A stretch of 64,000 nucleotides of DNA from Cristatella mucedo (GCA_009760855.2 WPIO01000161.1:7501-71500); one strand, 5' to 3'; shown: positions 16,911 through 28,749, counted from the stretch's first letter. Translations and numbers: made by a program. Notes: generated by a model not told the origin, from the sequence alone.

Positions 16911-18187
16911 CTGTGCACAAGTGTGGTTGCCTGGGTGCTTGCCCTGCTGCCTGTGTTGCACTGGCCTATCGAACGTGCTCTGCATGTCTCTGCTGTTTCC
17001 TTCACGGCTAGAGGCCGCTTCAGCCGAGTCACAGGTGCCCCCCCCCCACGCATAAAGAGTCGACAGCTTGCTGCCCGATGCTGCTGCCCGATGCCCGATC
17101 GATCACGATCGGGCATCGGGCAGCAGCATCGGGCGATCCCGTCGATCGATGCCCGATCGTCTCCGCTTGTTTTCGGTTGACCAGTTGCCTGGCATTGCAT
17201 AGCTTGGGCACCAGAGGCGGCGGCTGTGAGCACGTTTGCTTATGCCACTTGTTGCTAGGACTGCACGGAGCGGACCCTGAACTGATTTTGCCGGCCATAG
17301 TGAGCGGAACAGAGGAGTTCGTCAGCAGCGTCAGACGTCCACATCTCAGGCTCATTCGATTCGTGGTCTTTGAGCAACCGTTCATGATCCCCATCTTCAA
17401 GAGGGCAATGCTGTTTTCTCTAGGTACGTCCTCTGGAGACGAGAACGAGAGCAGCCCTACTATAATATGAAGCGCTAGCGGGTTCTGCGAGCTTTTTTGC
17501 TTCCGGGAGCTTGCTGCGGTTTTGGCCCGGATGCCGGGAGACGTCAGACTAGCCAGATGCGCAGGAGCAGTCAGTGCCTTTGGCCGGGCGTCACCGGGAC
17601 CAGGCTTGCCTTGCCATCTGCTGTGTGCATGACTGTAGGTTTGTTAAGACTCGCCATGCGAGGTGCCCCAGGGGAGACAATCATGGTAGTCGTGGCTAGC
17701 CGCTGCCTCTCGGTGTGCTTATTCTTCTTCTCAGTCGTCGAGAGCTCGCTGTGCCGCCTCGTTCCTTCCAGCCGTGCCTCTCTTTTGAAGCCACGGCGGC
17801 CGGGCAAGCGGCGCAGCGATTCGATTGCAAGCAGCAGCAGCAGCAGTGCGGCCACCAGCTAGGGTGGTCAGCTTGCTTGCATCTTTTCGGGCGTTTGACA
17901 AAGGGGGCGCGAGTCCTACACAGGGGCCCGGGCAGTCGTTAAGATGCTTGCAGCCAGCACTTCCGGAGGCTCGAGCTCAAGTTTCGAACCGAGCAAAGCT
18001 TTTTCCTTCCTCCTCCCATAGAAGTAAGGAAGCGTGACGAAAGGTGCATCGTTTCTGCTGCCGGCACCACGTGTTGAGACTCTGCTGTACCACCACCACC
18101 ACCACCACGTGACTCAACTTCTCAGCTTGCAGCCGGCCAAAGCCGGTTTGAGGTGAGAAAGAGAGAGAGAGAGAGAGAGGGGAGAGG

Positions 18188-18235
<48 letters not shown>

Positions 18236-18923
18236 TGAGAGGGAAGGAGAGAGAGGAAGAGGGAGGGAGAGAGAAGGAAAGAGAGAGAGAGAGAGAGGGA
18301 AGGAGAGAGAGAGTTTTTGAGGCCGAAAGCCAAAGTCCCGTTGCACTAGGGACCTCTAGGTCGAATGTCATGGCCATTCGGCACGTCAGCTCTCTGGGCT
18401 GCCGCTTGCAACATCCGAGCGCCATGCATAAGCACTGGCGCTTTCTGTGCAAAGGCCACCGGCGATTCAATTTCGTGGACTGGCAAGGCAGTCCACGAAA
18501 GCACGTCCTTTTTTGTCTCTCGCGAAAGGGGACCTCTCAGGCAGCTTTCGGGGTCGCGGTGGCTGCCAACGCTACGAAACGCTTACCCCTCACTGCCACC
18601 CTGTCGTCTTTATATGGAAGAGTGCAATTGTGCAGTTGGCGCCACGTCGCATGACTCACGTGGGCCAGTGTGTGAATTTATTTTCTCGGCGATCGGTAGA
18701 TGGGGGTCGGTCGCATCAAAGCAAGCCTGACTGACCTATCTATATACGAGGTGCCGTGCGTGCACGTCTTTCCGTTAGGTTGAAACAGCGTGGTCGGTAA
18801 ATTATATTCCATTTCGTACTCAGTTCTAGACTCAGTTCTACCTCGAATCTTTCTGTCAGTAGCCGCAGTGTCCGATCTGGCGCCAGCCGAGCTGCCTGTG
18901 TCTCTCAGTCTCTTTGTACTCGG

Positions 18924-19018
<95 letters not shown>

Positions 19019-22011
19019 CCCCCGTGCTGAAGGCTGCACCACGTGACATTGCCTCCACATTCTCGGCTTGCTGGCCCACGTGGTCTCACTGTGATCGTCC
19101 CTGTTGCAGTCAGACCCGGAGTCCGCGGCGAGGAGTTGCCTCTGGGTAAGGAAGTGTCACACGAGGCGGTCAGTGCGCCAGCCGCTTCTGCCCAGGACCA
19201 GTCGAACTTTTTTGAAGTTCCAGCGCCTACCCTGAGTGACAACAACATGGTGAGTGGTGTAAGCACGTCTATTCGCACTCGCCTCGTTAGAGCTGTGTGA
19301 CCGTGGCACGTGGTATGCACATACAAGTATAAGCATGCCAGCTTATGCTCAAAGTGAAAGCCACGGGAAATTTCAATGTGTGGCTTTTGCAATCCGGCCC
19401 AAGTGTCCACCGACTGACCCTGTGGTAAGCCCAGCCCGACAAGTGGTGGTCTCTACCAATGTCGGTTGGCAGCAATGACTCCAAACCACGTGACCTGTGT
19501 AGGCAGCGTAAGCCCAAAGTCTTTTTCTATTTTCTGTCATGGGTGAGGCATTCGCTGAGTGAGCTTAGACAGCCTGAAGCTTCCGGTTCTCTTGTTCTGT
19601 GTCTTCTTGTTGTAGCGTTTCTTGTTTGCTGTGTTTCTCTCAAGCTTCGGTAATGTGGCACTGAGTGGTGACTTCCTGTGTTGCTTGTTTTTCACATTGT
19701 TGTCCGTGATATATAATTATAATGACACACTTGATAAAGTGCCCTCAAAGAACTCAAATCTCTTTCTAGGCATTTCACATTTGCTGCAAAGGAAGCATGC
19801 TTATGCCCTGCTCTCTTGGCTTATCTTTGATCCCAATTCGAATTCGCTGCGAAAACTTGGCGATCCGAAGTGGCAGGGGAAACCAACCACTGGAGGCATT
19901 GTATGGACATCATCAGCCTGCACATGTGAAAAATTACACGGCTTTGCTCTGGAAGGCGGGCCTGCCTGAATATCTCTCTGCTGACCTAGCTGATGAGGAC
20001 GCCCCCACTGACTGCCAAGCTTGGAGCTCTTAGTGCAGCAAAATCTGTTAGAGGAGGAAATTGAAGCACATTTCAAAATTGCATTTAATCATTTTCTTTT
20101 AAAACGGACACAAATGTAATTTAATTAAATTTATTCATCAGCTTCGTATAGTGAATCAGCATTAGGTCCCGTGTACAGGAGGCACGTGCGTGCTGTCCAT
20201 CTTTAAATTTACTTTAGCTGTAAAGTAAGCCGGTCCTTCCTCCCCCCCCGTGAAGAATCAAGGGCAGGTTCTATTTATGCATATTCATTGCTTACTAAAG
20301 GCAGACAAGGCAAGGCATGTTCAATTTCGACTAGGTGAGTGCATGTTTCAGCTATCATATGTAAAATAGCAAGCTACCTCCACTTCCCCCCATTTTTTGA
20401 CACTCACCATTGATTCTGCGTAAAGATCTCGAACCAAGATCTTAATGGGTCTTTGTGCACTGCTAGGGAATATCCGTTGCTAGGGAGTGTACGACGTTAC
20501 AAAAAGTCTTCCCGAGTCACACCAACCACGAATGGGTATCTCTACTAATTAAAGTGAGCAAGTCCATCCTTCCCTCCATCACACGGCATGATGGCAACCA
20601 GTACTTCCGTGAGTGACCGTGTAATGGACGAATAATTCTACTATGACTCATGCGAAGCGAGTCGACAGGCAGTACCATCTAGTAACCAGTAGTAGTAGAG
20701 GGGCTGAATGACTGGAGGCTTCATATGAAAGTCGATTCTTCTGCGCTGTATCAGAGCCATAGCTCGGTGCATCGGTGCCTGCTGAGCCACGAGAGAAGTT
20801 ACCATAAAGTCAATGATTGTTATGGCAAAGGAGCTAATGAGGCCTGCCTGCGATGCATCATTTGACCGTGAACTTTCAGTGCTCTTGTGTACAGAGGGGA
20901 CCGCCGGGTGTAGGCCGAAGCTAAAAAAGCAAGGCGGCTAAATGCGGCTCTTGCCTCGGTGCTGCAGCTCATCATCGTCGGACCACTGGGCTAGGAGTGG
21001 GAGTGGGAGGAGCCAAAGGAAGCTTCCGGAATCCTGCATCTAAGGAACCGCAAGTAAGATATCTAGGTCAGCTCTGACGGCTGGCTAAATAATAGCAAGG
21101 ACCTCTATTTACTACTCAGTAGCAGGTCACACGTCAAGGTTGCTGGTCACGGTAGTAAATTCACTGTCACACCTTTTCCAGTCACAGGTCAGGCAGCATA
21201 GAGGACAAAGTGCAAAGCCTCCTGCAATTGGGGCAGCGCCAGAATGAAGACAACCGCTGTCTGTCTTTATTTTGTCAATAGGCTCTATTATAGATATTAA
21301 ATAATACTAAACATTTATATTATCTAAAATTACTTATATATACAATTATTTATTCATAGACAGCTATAATAGATATTATTAGCTTGTGACGTCTGGTGCA
21401 TACTCACGTCGGATATTCAACACTTAAGCCTACAGGAAATGTTTTGCGAGCTCAACTTTCGGTTTAAGGTAGAAGCTAAAAAGTGGCCGAATTAAGAGAC
21501 AATATACAAAGTTCTTAACAGGTGGGCTGCAGACAATTTCCGATCGTGTCTCAAACTGAAAGCCTTCGCCTCCTGAAATGCCACTCGATATAAAGATTTT
21601 GCCCTGCATTTACCAAAATCCTGGATACTTCCTTGCTTTGTTCCATTATCTGGATGGCATTAAAGCTTGCAAAATGGCAGGCATTTCCATGCGACCAGGT
21701 TCATGCATCGTGCATGCACTGTATCGAGGACTTGGAAGGCCGTGCGCTGGCATGTTAAGGCCATAAAATTAAAATTAAATAATAGAATTAAAGTCAGTTG
21801 AAGGCAGGCTCCTCGATACACTCGTGACATCATAAAGGGATAGATGCCGCACAGGGACCTTGGATATGCCGAGCTGGCTTGGTCCGGTGTTTAAGGTGCT
21901 TGCCCTGACCAAGGTCTGGCTGAGGTCGTGGGCTCGAGCCCCGAGGCATATGTGAAGCACCTGAATAGAGATTAAGTTATTAAGTTCTCTTAGGGTGCCA
22001 TACAAACGAAT

Positions 22012-22092
<81 letters not shown>

Positions 22093-22928
22093 ATACATTA
22101 CAGCCTGTGTTGGTTTGTTGAGCTGAATTTTCTGCCCCTGCCTCTTGAAGTGTTCCCTGCCCTCCCCCTCTGGATCAAGTCAAGGGTGGTAGAAATTTAC
22201 TCACTTGATAGCATCCACCGAAATGATGGATTTAGGTGAATGATGCATGCATCCAATGTCGCAGCCTCGTTCACTCTCATCCTTATGTTGGCCCGTGCTG
22301 TGGCTGCTGCTCTAAAGTCTCTGCATGCATAACTTTCTTTAGCTGGCTGTTAATGCCGGTCTTGTATTCAGACCTGTTTGAAAATGCAAGTGCTGTCACA
22401 GCCAGAGGGCCCGTGCCTCCATGCTGGCACAGCATCCAGACGCCATTGCGTTTTGCTCGCTAGTTCTTAGCGCCGTGCTTTCCGAGGTGGGGGTCGGACG
22501 CCATGCTGCCACTGTTGAACGTGCAACAACTGCCGGTAGGTCAACGATTTCATCCAGTTCGGTGCAGAAAACGGTGTTCGAGTCAGCTTCACTTTGTTGA
22601 CGGGACACGTCACAGTCGCCGGCTCGGACGCAGCCACGAGGATGCGAGTGCAGCAGCACATAGAGCGCGCCACGAGCGACCTGCAATCACAGAGCGCAAT
22701 CGCCCGCCGAGTCCGGTGGCAATACCGGAACGATCAGCAAGATTGGAAAGACTACAGCCGGTCGTTGAATGTGAAAATAGAGACCGCTCACACGGCTAGG
22801 CAAACTACTCTGACGTACCGTAGCGGTGGTTGCACATTCGTGGTGGACCTAGCGCATGAGACGGATACTCTGCTGGAAGCGCCTGGTGGCTCCGTGGCCG
22901 TTCGAAGGGTCGACCCTCCGGTGCAGCC
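14828..22928 (+). CDS. PARP14: PARP14-like C-terminal part: macro + KH + WWE (model A, partial)
   Basis: Join 14828-14947, 15320-15385, 16208-16381, 17259-17423, 19110-19249, 22540-22928; about 351 residues in one frame. Residues 5-175 form a macro domain: [53 protein letters not shown]. It looks most like the third macro domain of PARP14 (DAIVNSTN rather than NAAN). Residues 222-265 are KH-like ([18 protein letters not shown]). Residues 278-347 are a WWE domain ([21 protein letters not shown]). WWE domains bind ADP-ribose-containing ligands. The first exon has an acceptor and enters in phase 1, so the 5' end lies elsewhere or is lost. The last exon ends at GTAAGG in phase 2, so at least one more exon is expected; I found no ART catalytic exon before 33.4 kb. 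Confidence 0.85.
15320..15385 (+). CDS. PARP14: Model A exon 2: macro domain
   Basis: 22 codons, acceptor 'aataattttcag', donor GTAAGC, phase 1. Encodes [20 protein letters not shown], the helix after the ADP-ribose-binding loop. Confidence 0.88.
16208..16381 (+). CDS. PARP14: Model A exon 3: macro domain core
   Basis: 58 codons, acceptor 'gtggactttgtag', donor GTACGC, phase 1. Encodes [14 protein letters not shown] and ends in the [10 protein letters not shown] loop that contacts ADP-ribose in macro domains. Confidence 0.9.
16780..16917. repeat. (TG)n microsatellite
   Basis: Imperfect GT repeat about 135 bp long. The CVCV/THTH frames on both strands are its translation. Confidence 0.97.
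17073..17134. repeat. Perfect 29-bp inverted repeat, 4-nt loop
   Basis: Arms 17073-17101 and 17106-17134 are exact complements (left arm begins GCCCGATGCTGCTGCCCGAT) around loop ATCA. Same geometry as the palindrome at 4569-4630. Intronic in model A. Confidence 0.97.
17259..17423 (+). CDS. PARP14: Model A exon 4: macro domain end
   Basis: 55 codons, acceptor 'cacttgttgctag', donor GTACGT, phase 1. Encodes [15 protein letters not shown] and the last strand [20 protein letters not shown]. Confidence 0.85.
18157..18316. repeat. (GA)n purine tract
   Basis: About 160 bp of GA/GGA repeat in model A intron 4. Confidence 0.95.
18471..18500. repeat. 12-bp hairpin
   Basis: Arms TTTCGTGGACTG and CAGTCCACGAAA with a 6-nt loop. 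Confidence 0.8.
18928..19022. repeat. (CT)n microsatellite with C run
   Basis: About 88 bp of perfect CT followed by C7, ending about 88 bp before model A exon 5. Confidence 0.97.
19110..19249 (+). CDS. PARP14: Model A exon 5: linker
   Basis: Acceptor 'cgtccctgttgcag', donor GTGAGT, phase 1 in and 0 out. Encodes a low-complexity linker ([20 protein letters not shown]) between the macro and KH-like parts. The frame joins both neighbours. Confidence 0.7.
19250..21867. other. Model A intron 5, left part
   Basis: Holds an antisense L-B tail at 19716-19800, an AT-rich stretch near 21290-21370 and otherwise nothing recognised. Confidence 0.5.
19716..19800 (-). mobile_element. LINE L-B 3' tail fragment
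   Basis: 'gataaagtgccctcaaagaa', 'aatctctttctaggcatttc', 'gcaaaggaagcatgc'. Confidence 0.75.
21868..22019 (+). mobile_element. SINE-B, best copy
   Basis: Starts 'tatgccgagctggcttggtc', carries the B-box-like GGGCTCGAGCCCC, then 'tatgtgaagcacctgaatag' and 'agttctcttagggtgccata', ending in an AT run. The last part matches the L-B LINE tail. Confidence 0.8.
22020..22089. repeat. (TG)n microsatellite
   Basis: About 68 bp of perfect GT at the 3' end of a SINE-B, probably grown from its AT tail. Confidence 0.97.
22540..22928 (+). CDS. PARP14: Model A exon 6: KH-like module and WWE domain
   Basis: Acceptor 'actgccggtag', entry phase 0 matching exon 5, donor GTAAGG at 22929 leaving phase 2; a stop TAA lies just past the donor if unspliced. 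KH-like part: [32 protein letters not shown] part 22708-22915: [14 protein letters not shown], then [10 protein letters not shown] and [11 protein letters not shown]. The pyrimidine tract of the acceptor is weak. A tiny phase-2 exon at 23267-23309 ending in TAG could finish the gene, but this is only a guess. Confidence 0.85.
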
Positions 22929-24194
22929 GTAAGGCCTGCCCAAGCTACGTCGTCACGTGTGTGCAGCAACGAGTGGCGATATATTGCTTCCCTCGTTTTA
23001 TGCTCTGTGTGTGTGTGTGTCGCTTGCTCAGATTGCTCAGTTCGTTGTCACGTGCGTGCCTCGGCACAGCAGCCGCCGTCGGGGAGGCTGCTGCCGTCAG
23101 GCGGCGCTGCTGCCGCTGCCATTAGAGCGTTGTTGATGCTGTTGATAGCCGCTGAGGCGCTAGTCTGTGAGGTCTGTGGTGCGCTGAGGTCTGTGCTGCG
23201 CTGCTGGCTGACCGGCCGCCGCCTGCTTCGGTCCATTAATTGTCTGCTTGTGTTTGACTTGCATAGCCCCGGCCTTGAAATTTTTAATAGCGAGAGAGCA
23301 GAGCCGTAGTGGCTATTTTACCTGATTTGCAGTAGGCAATACAGAATTTCGCCGGACAGGACTCGAACCTGGGTCGTGGAGTGCGTGCACCTTAATGTGA
23401 GCACCTAGTGGCTGCAGTAGCACTGCAGTTCCACTGCAGTTCCACTACAGTCGCTTCCCTCGACTTTTACTTTCGAAGTCGTGCGATGAAGCACGATGGT
23501 CTGTGAGTGAAGCTGTGATGGTCTGATCACAGATAGTCTGCTATGGTCTGCGATGTGATGTCTGCGATGATGTCATCATCATCGCGCAGATCACAGATGG
23601 TCTGCGAGTGGGCTGGGTACAACGGTCCCGAGGCGCTTTTATGGTCGATCTGTCTGTCTGTCTGTGTTGATTCCTGTGCTTTCTTCCGCTGGCCTGTGAC
23701 CGGACGGAATTTTTCTGGCAGGAAGTTGGCAGTTTTTGTGCTTCGTAATGCAAGCACTAGTTTCCCGTGAGCCCAGCACCTCATATCAGTCTGTCGTAGA
23801 TGGGAAAGCTTGAATGAGAATACAATCAGAGTTAGCTACTGACCGGCAGACCAGGGGTCTCAATATTATCGGTCAGGTTTCTTGGTGCTACCAGATACCA
23901 AGTACGCTAGCCTTATTAATGATTCGCAGCTCTAATCAGGAGTGCTACTCGCGTGTGTGAGACTTGCCGCACTGACAAAATTAAAGAGGTGTTCTGTCGA
24001 CTTCAGCAAATATGCCCTACGAAAATGCTTTCTGTACCCCATGTGCACGCTCAATTGTGGTTCTGACAAAAAGCCGCCATCGTCAGCATGCTGCTCATCT
24101 CTCTGTAGCAAGCAGAGCTTGTCTGATGTTGCCGCCTGCCATCATGTCACCAATAAACAATTGATAGGTGGTAGCAAGATGACTTCGCATAGAT

Positions 24195-24300
24195 ATCGAG
24201 TTTCCTTTTGCTGCAAATGTAAAGCACCTAGAAAGAGATTGAGTTCTCTGAGGGTGCTTTATCAAGTGCATTATCATTATTATTATTATTATAGTCGTTC
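24195..24300 (+). mobile_element. LINE L-B 3' tail
   Basis: 'gagtttccttttgctgcaaa', 'aagcacctagaaagagattg', 'ctttatcaagtgcattatca' followed by TTATTA run. Confidence 0.8.
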
Positions 24301-24530
24301 TAGCTCCATGACCGAGGTACAGACCTGCAGTAAGCATATGTGCAAAACCTGGTCGACAGTCTAGCCCAGCTGCAGGCCTTGGCTTGATTATGTAAGTAGC
24401 TGAGTATGGCTGCCTCTCTGCATCCGGCTTCTGGAGCATGTGACACTGCATGACAGAAGTCTGTTATGAGCCTAATGTGTACATTCGACAGTTGCAAACA
24501 GTATGCATCTGCATATACTATATTATGTAT

Positions 24531-24604
24531 TCCCGTACATTTATATGCATATATGTAACCCTAAACCCCAAACCCAAAACCGTACATTTATATGCATATA
24601 TGTA
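24531..24604. repeat. Telomere-like block between 25-bp direct repeats
   Basis: The 25-bp CCGTACATTTATATGCATAT... unit occurs on both sides of 'aaccctaaaccccaaaccca', a degenerate CCCTAAA-type sequence. Confidence 0.8.
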
Positions 24605-24628
24605 AATTACATATATATGCATACACTG

Positions 24629-24631
<3 letters not shown>

Positions 24632-24682
<51 letters not shown>
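24632..24682. repeat. (CA)n microsatellite
   Basis: About 50 bp of perfect CA. Confidence 0.97.
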
Positions 24683-24685
<3 letters not shown>

Positions 24686-24764
24686 GCTTGCACGTGTAAA
24701 CCTGCCTACTGTGTGTGTGCGTGCCTCCTGTACATGCAGAGCGGTATGTACCGGCATAAAAGGT

Positions 24765-24905
24765 TAGCTGATTCAGCAGCCTCGTTTGCATACCAGCAGA
24801 AGAGCCTTATCGGCAGTGGACAACAAAGGATCGCCCACTGCTGGACTCGAACCCACGACCCGGGTCGTGAAGAGCAAGCATGTTATCTCCTCGGCAAAGA
24901 CTCAT
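24765..24905 (-). mobile_element. SINE-A, diverged
   Basis: Antisense: 'gctgattcagcagcctcg', 'cagaagagccttatcgg', 'aaaggatcgcccactgctgg', then the antisense B-box region 'ctcgaacccacgacccggg'. Confidence 0.7.
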
Positions 24906-25662
24906 TGGCGTATACACCTATATACATGATAGCAGCGTGTGTATTTATAGATTACTTAACACTGTCATACAATGCTAGCTCAACCTGTGCACTCCCATTA
25001 TTGATGCAGCTCTACTAATGTTCTGCCAATCGTCAACACATGATACTAGAACTGGTCACTCTATTGTTGCAGATCAAGTGACCTCGACCTTGTGCATCAC
25101 TTGCACTTTGAATTCTGTCGCCATGTATAATCTTGAGTGTGAAGACTCGATACCTGTAAGCACAATTCGCTGACGTCATGCTCACGTTGAACCCTTTCTG
25201 AGGTATATATACTACAACGGTACAGCTAGGATGAGTGTTAAGGGCAAAAATATCAGGGGACCAATTTGCATATGCAGCTGCACCAAGTGCTCTAACAGTT
25301 AAAATTGAACTTTGTATTGTGCATTGACCTATGAAATTGCTCTGAACAGGCAGTATATCAGCAAGCTATTTAATAATGTGCAGCATACACTTATTCCGGC
25401 TCAGGAGGAGGCAACTTCTTTGGGACAGACCAGGAAAGTGCTGTTTTGTCCAACTCTGCATTTTAGAAGAGGTCACTTCATTAGAAAATGGTCACGTGAG
25501 TTCCTACGGTTAATTCACAGCTGACACACACAAAATGAGTAGCTACTAATTAGAGCTTGCCACTAATTGATATTAGGATACTGCTATGCTGTTAGGCTGA
25601 CATAATGTTAACAAAACACATTCACACGTAGTAAGTTTTAAAGAGCCAAGCAGAGGCTCCGG

Positions 25663-25702
25663 TGAGAGAGAGAGAGAGAGAGAAGTGTGTGTGTGTTTGT
25701 GT
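25663..25702. repeat. (GA)n and (GT)n microsatellite
   Basis: About 30 bp GA followed by a short GT run. Confidence 0.9.
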
Positions 25703-26164
25703 CGACTTCTGCTCACCAAAAGATTGAGTTTGAATACGTATTCATTTCATCAGCAATGGGTCTGCTGTTGAGGAAGTCTTGGCACAGGTAAAGCAGTGCA
25801 AGCACGGTGCATCCACTGCAACCATACGGTCAGAATGGCATGTGCGACGATTTAAACGACGATGCGAAAACCGTTGCATTGCTTCAGCAGCTATAGACTG
25901 TCCTGAGGCTCACAGCGAATGAGCACACAACCGCTCAGCTCAGGAGCCTCTGAGCTGCATCTGCCTCTGCTCATTCTGCTTTCTGCCTGCTGCCTTTCCT
26001 CTCCCACAAAGAGCCTCTGGTGCTGAAGCCTCTGCCCCACCACAATAAGTGGTGGTATCTTTAAAAAAATGCTAATAAGGGAGCAATAGAAAGGCACAAC
26101 ATTAATCAGAAGCGTCCTCTCCGATGGCCCAGTCCCTGACCTGAGTGTACTGACTTATCAAAAA

Positions 26165-26345
26165 ATAAATCCTAGCTGCTTAAACAGCCTCTTTACGTGC
26201 ATAGCGACAGAAGAGCCTTGACGGCTATCACCACCGCTTGCAGTGGCGATAAAGGATCACCCACCGCAGAAATCGAGCCCACGACCTCGGGACCGAGGTC
26301 ATGAAAGCAACCGCCATACCTAGTATGCCATCACGGCTCATTGAT
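26165..26345 (-). mobile_element. SINE-A, well preserved
   Basis: Reverse complement of the 34616-34800 copy: 'ctgcttaaacagcctc', 'gacagaagagccttgacgg', 'gcgataaaggatcaccc', 'cgacctcgggaccgaggtc'. Confidence 0.85.
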
Positions 26346-27296
26346 ATACAGGTCAATGGGCTCATGTCGGTGAGGGGGAGGCAACGCCAGGCTTCTGGTG
26401 GAGTCCTGAAAATTTAAGAGCAAAGACGTTCCTCTTAGAGATTACCTCCACCGCGACTACATATTCAATTAAGTAGCCAGTGAACTTGCTAAGGGAATGG
26501 AGTGCTGTTGTGTGAGCCTGCGGCTTGTGCTTTTGCAATTAGTGCAGCAGCATCAGCCACTAATGTGTGCCCCACCTGCAGCAGGTGGTTGAGCAATTGA
26601 CTCAGTGCAGCCTTTGATGTGGCCCACCACAGATGCACTCCCTTATCTGTGGCGAGTCAGCCCAGCTCCTATATGTACCCGATAGGGGAATAATGATCGA
26701 GTCTCACTCACCACTCACGTTCGCCTTCTCGTGTCTCCGAGAGACTCCACTAGCGCTGCTGCCGCCGGAGACGCAGTAACGTAACGGTGTCAATAGCAGT
26801 AAAAGTAGAGACTTGCTTTGTTACAAATGTGGTTTGCGAAATGTGGTGTCAGAACTAGGCCGCAAGCACAGCGCCCGTAGCAGTGCTAGTCTCAGCCGAC
26901 GCACGACGAATGCTGGTGACGCGTGAACCGTGTATCGTGGTTAGTGACTTGTAGGCGAAGCACTGTTGTTGTGAGAAGACGCCGATGGTGACAGAAGCTG
27001 AACACAGCAGCGACGAAGAGCGTTCATACCTCAATACAGCCAGTGCATATCATGATATAGTGATTTAGCATGCCTATTGTGCATATTTATCAGCCAGTGC
27101 ATATTCATTTCGTAAGAGTAGTGTATTGGACAGCGACAGACGGGTACAGGCATTAAACCACGGCTATTACATGCAACCACACCCTCGTTCGGCTTAGTGG
27201 TCTAGAGCACAACTAAGCTCAAATGCCAAGGCACCAGCTGTCACCATTTGGAGGGTTTCGGCTTTCATACCGCATTGGCCGTAGATTATCGCACGG
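26346..27296. other. No recognised feature
   Basis: Intergenic or intronic sequence with a poly-purine patch; no exon candidate supported. Confidence 0.35.
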
Positions 27297-28400
27297 TTGG
27301 TTCCTAGGAGCCTTGATTCCTCCCAGCCTTCGAGCACCTCGAATTCTCTCAGCTCCCTTGCTGCATGTATTGATGACATCCTCACATGGATGGTAGCAAA
27401 TTTTCTTAAACTAAGCGATGATAGAACTAACTTATTAGTTATGGGCAAAGCCAGTGTTATTCAGAAATTGGAAGGCTGTACGCTCAAAACGCTCAAAATT
27501 GGCTCTGCCAGCGTATCTCGTGTTGAATCAGCTAGAAATCTAGGTGTCATGTTCCAAAGTGACCTCTCGTTCGACAACTACGTCAGCTCCACAATCAAGT
27601 CTGCCTACTTTCAAATACACAAATTTGGTAAAATTCGGGCTTGTTTAGATAAGGATACCACGTCTAGGTTGGTCCATGCATTTGTGACATCCCGTCTTGA
27701 CTTCTGTAACTCACTGCTTGCTGGCCTACCGGCATGTGCAATCAGGCGATTACAGTTGGTGCAAACTCTGCAGCTAGGCTTGTCTGTCGTGAGCGTCGAA
27801 GTTGCCACATTCACACCACTTCTCGCCGACCTGCAGTCTAGCAAGTCTAGAAAGTTTAGTCGACCAGTCAAGCAACGGATCGACTTCAAGATTTTGTCGC
27901 TCACTTTTAGGTCACTTCATTCTTTGGCTCCAGCCTATCTCTCAGATCTACTCCCCCACCAGGCCAAGCGTCGTACCACCCGCTTTTCGGAATCCACCCG
28001 TTTACCAATACCTCGTACAAACCGCAAATCCTTTGGATACCGTGCATTTAGTTCGTATGCCCCCAAAGCCTGGAACTCACTCCCGACTTGCGTCACAACA
28101 ACCCATGACTTGACCATATTTAAAAAGAACTTAAAAACACCTATTTAGGACAGCATCGAGTCGGTCCCTGTGATTCGTCCTTCGTGTGCTTATGCGTGCT
28201 GACACTGTGCATGCTGCCACTCACCACACTTGCATGCTGATCCTATGCATGCCACCCCTAACCATGTTATTCATGTTGTTTATCAAACGCGATATTACTC
28301 ACCATTCAATCGCGTTTCCCTTTGCAGCAAATGTAAAGCGCCTAGAAAGAGATTGAGTTCTCTGAGGGTGCTTTATCAAGTGCATTATTTTTATTATTCT
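27297..28400 (+). mobile_element. CR1-like LINE, 5'-truncated, family L-B
   Basis: Open frame 27297-28148 covers the C-terminal half of a non-LTR reverse transcriptase: CIDDILTWMVANFLKLSDDR, LGVMFQSDLSFDNYV, LVHAFVTSRLDFCNSLLAGL, RIDFKILSLTFRSLHSLAPA and APKAWNSLP. The YxDD catalytic part lies upstream of the truncation. The 3' UTR ends 'ctttatcaagtgcattattt', the source of the L-B tails scattered through the window. The long intact frame suggests a fairly young insertion. Confidence 0.9.
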
Positions 28401-28599
28401 AACCAACAGTGCCATCAACCGCCCATCCATCGCTGGTTCGATGACAGTGCGCCACCATTGAACCAGGCTACAAGAAATACTTTACAACATTCGATGGCGC
28501 CTGCATGTACACGACAGGTATCCGTGAAATAAATTAGTTTAAATGGGATAGTAATTTTTTAAGGCGGGGTAAACATATAAATATTTATAATTCATATGT

Positions 28600-28725
28600 A
28601 AAGCGTCTAGAGAGAACTGAATCTCGATCCAGGTGCTTCACATATGCCACAGGAGTCGAGCCACCCAACCTCGATCGTTTAAGGCAAGCACCTTAACCCT
28701 GGGCCAAACCAGGGCATGCGAAATG
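28600..28725 (-). mobile_element. SINE-B
   Basis: Antisense: 'gagagaactgaatctcgatc', 'caggtgcttcacatatgcca', 'cgatcgtttaaggcaagcac'. Confidence 0.7.
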
Positions 28726-28749
28726 TGACTTGCTTCGGCGATGAGTTTC

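Larger units (their letters stand above)
22929..26159. other. Between model A and SINE/LINE cluster
   Basis: No ART catalytic motif (FHGT followed by a YxxGxYF-like block) was found by eye. The stretch holds an L-B tail, a diverged SINE-A, a telomere-like block and small microsatellites listed separately. Confidence 0.4.

Noticed and set aside
16722-17233. Cys-Val and Thr-His repeat proteins
   Set aside because: Translations of (TG)n/(CA)n; the same applies to similar frames at 22021, 24503, 32759, 36635, 45161 and 47056.
17739-17862. Possible model A exon ([13 protein letters not shown]...)
   Set aside because: Acceptor and phase fit, but no canonical donor before a stop, and exon 4 joins exon 5 in frame without it.
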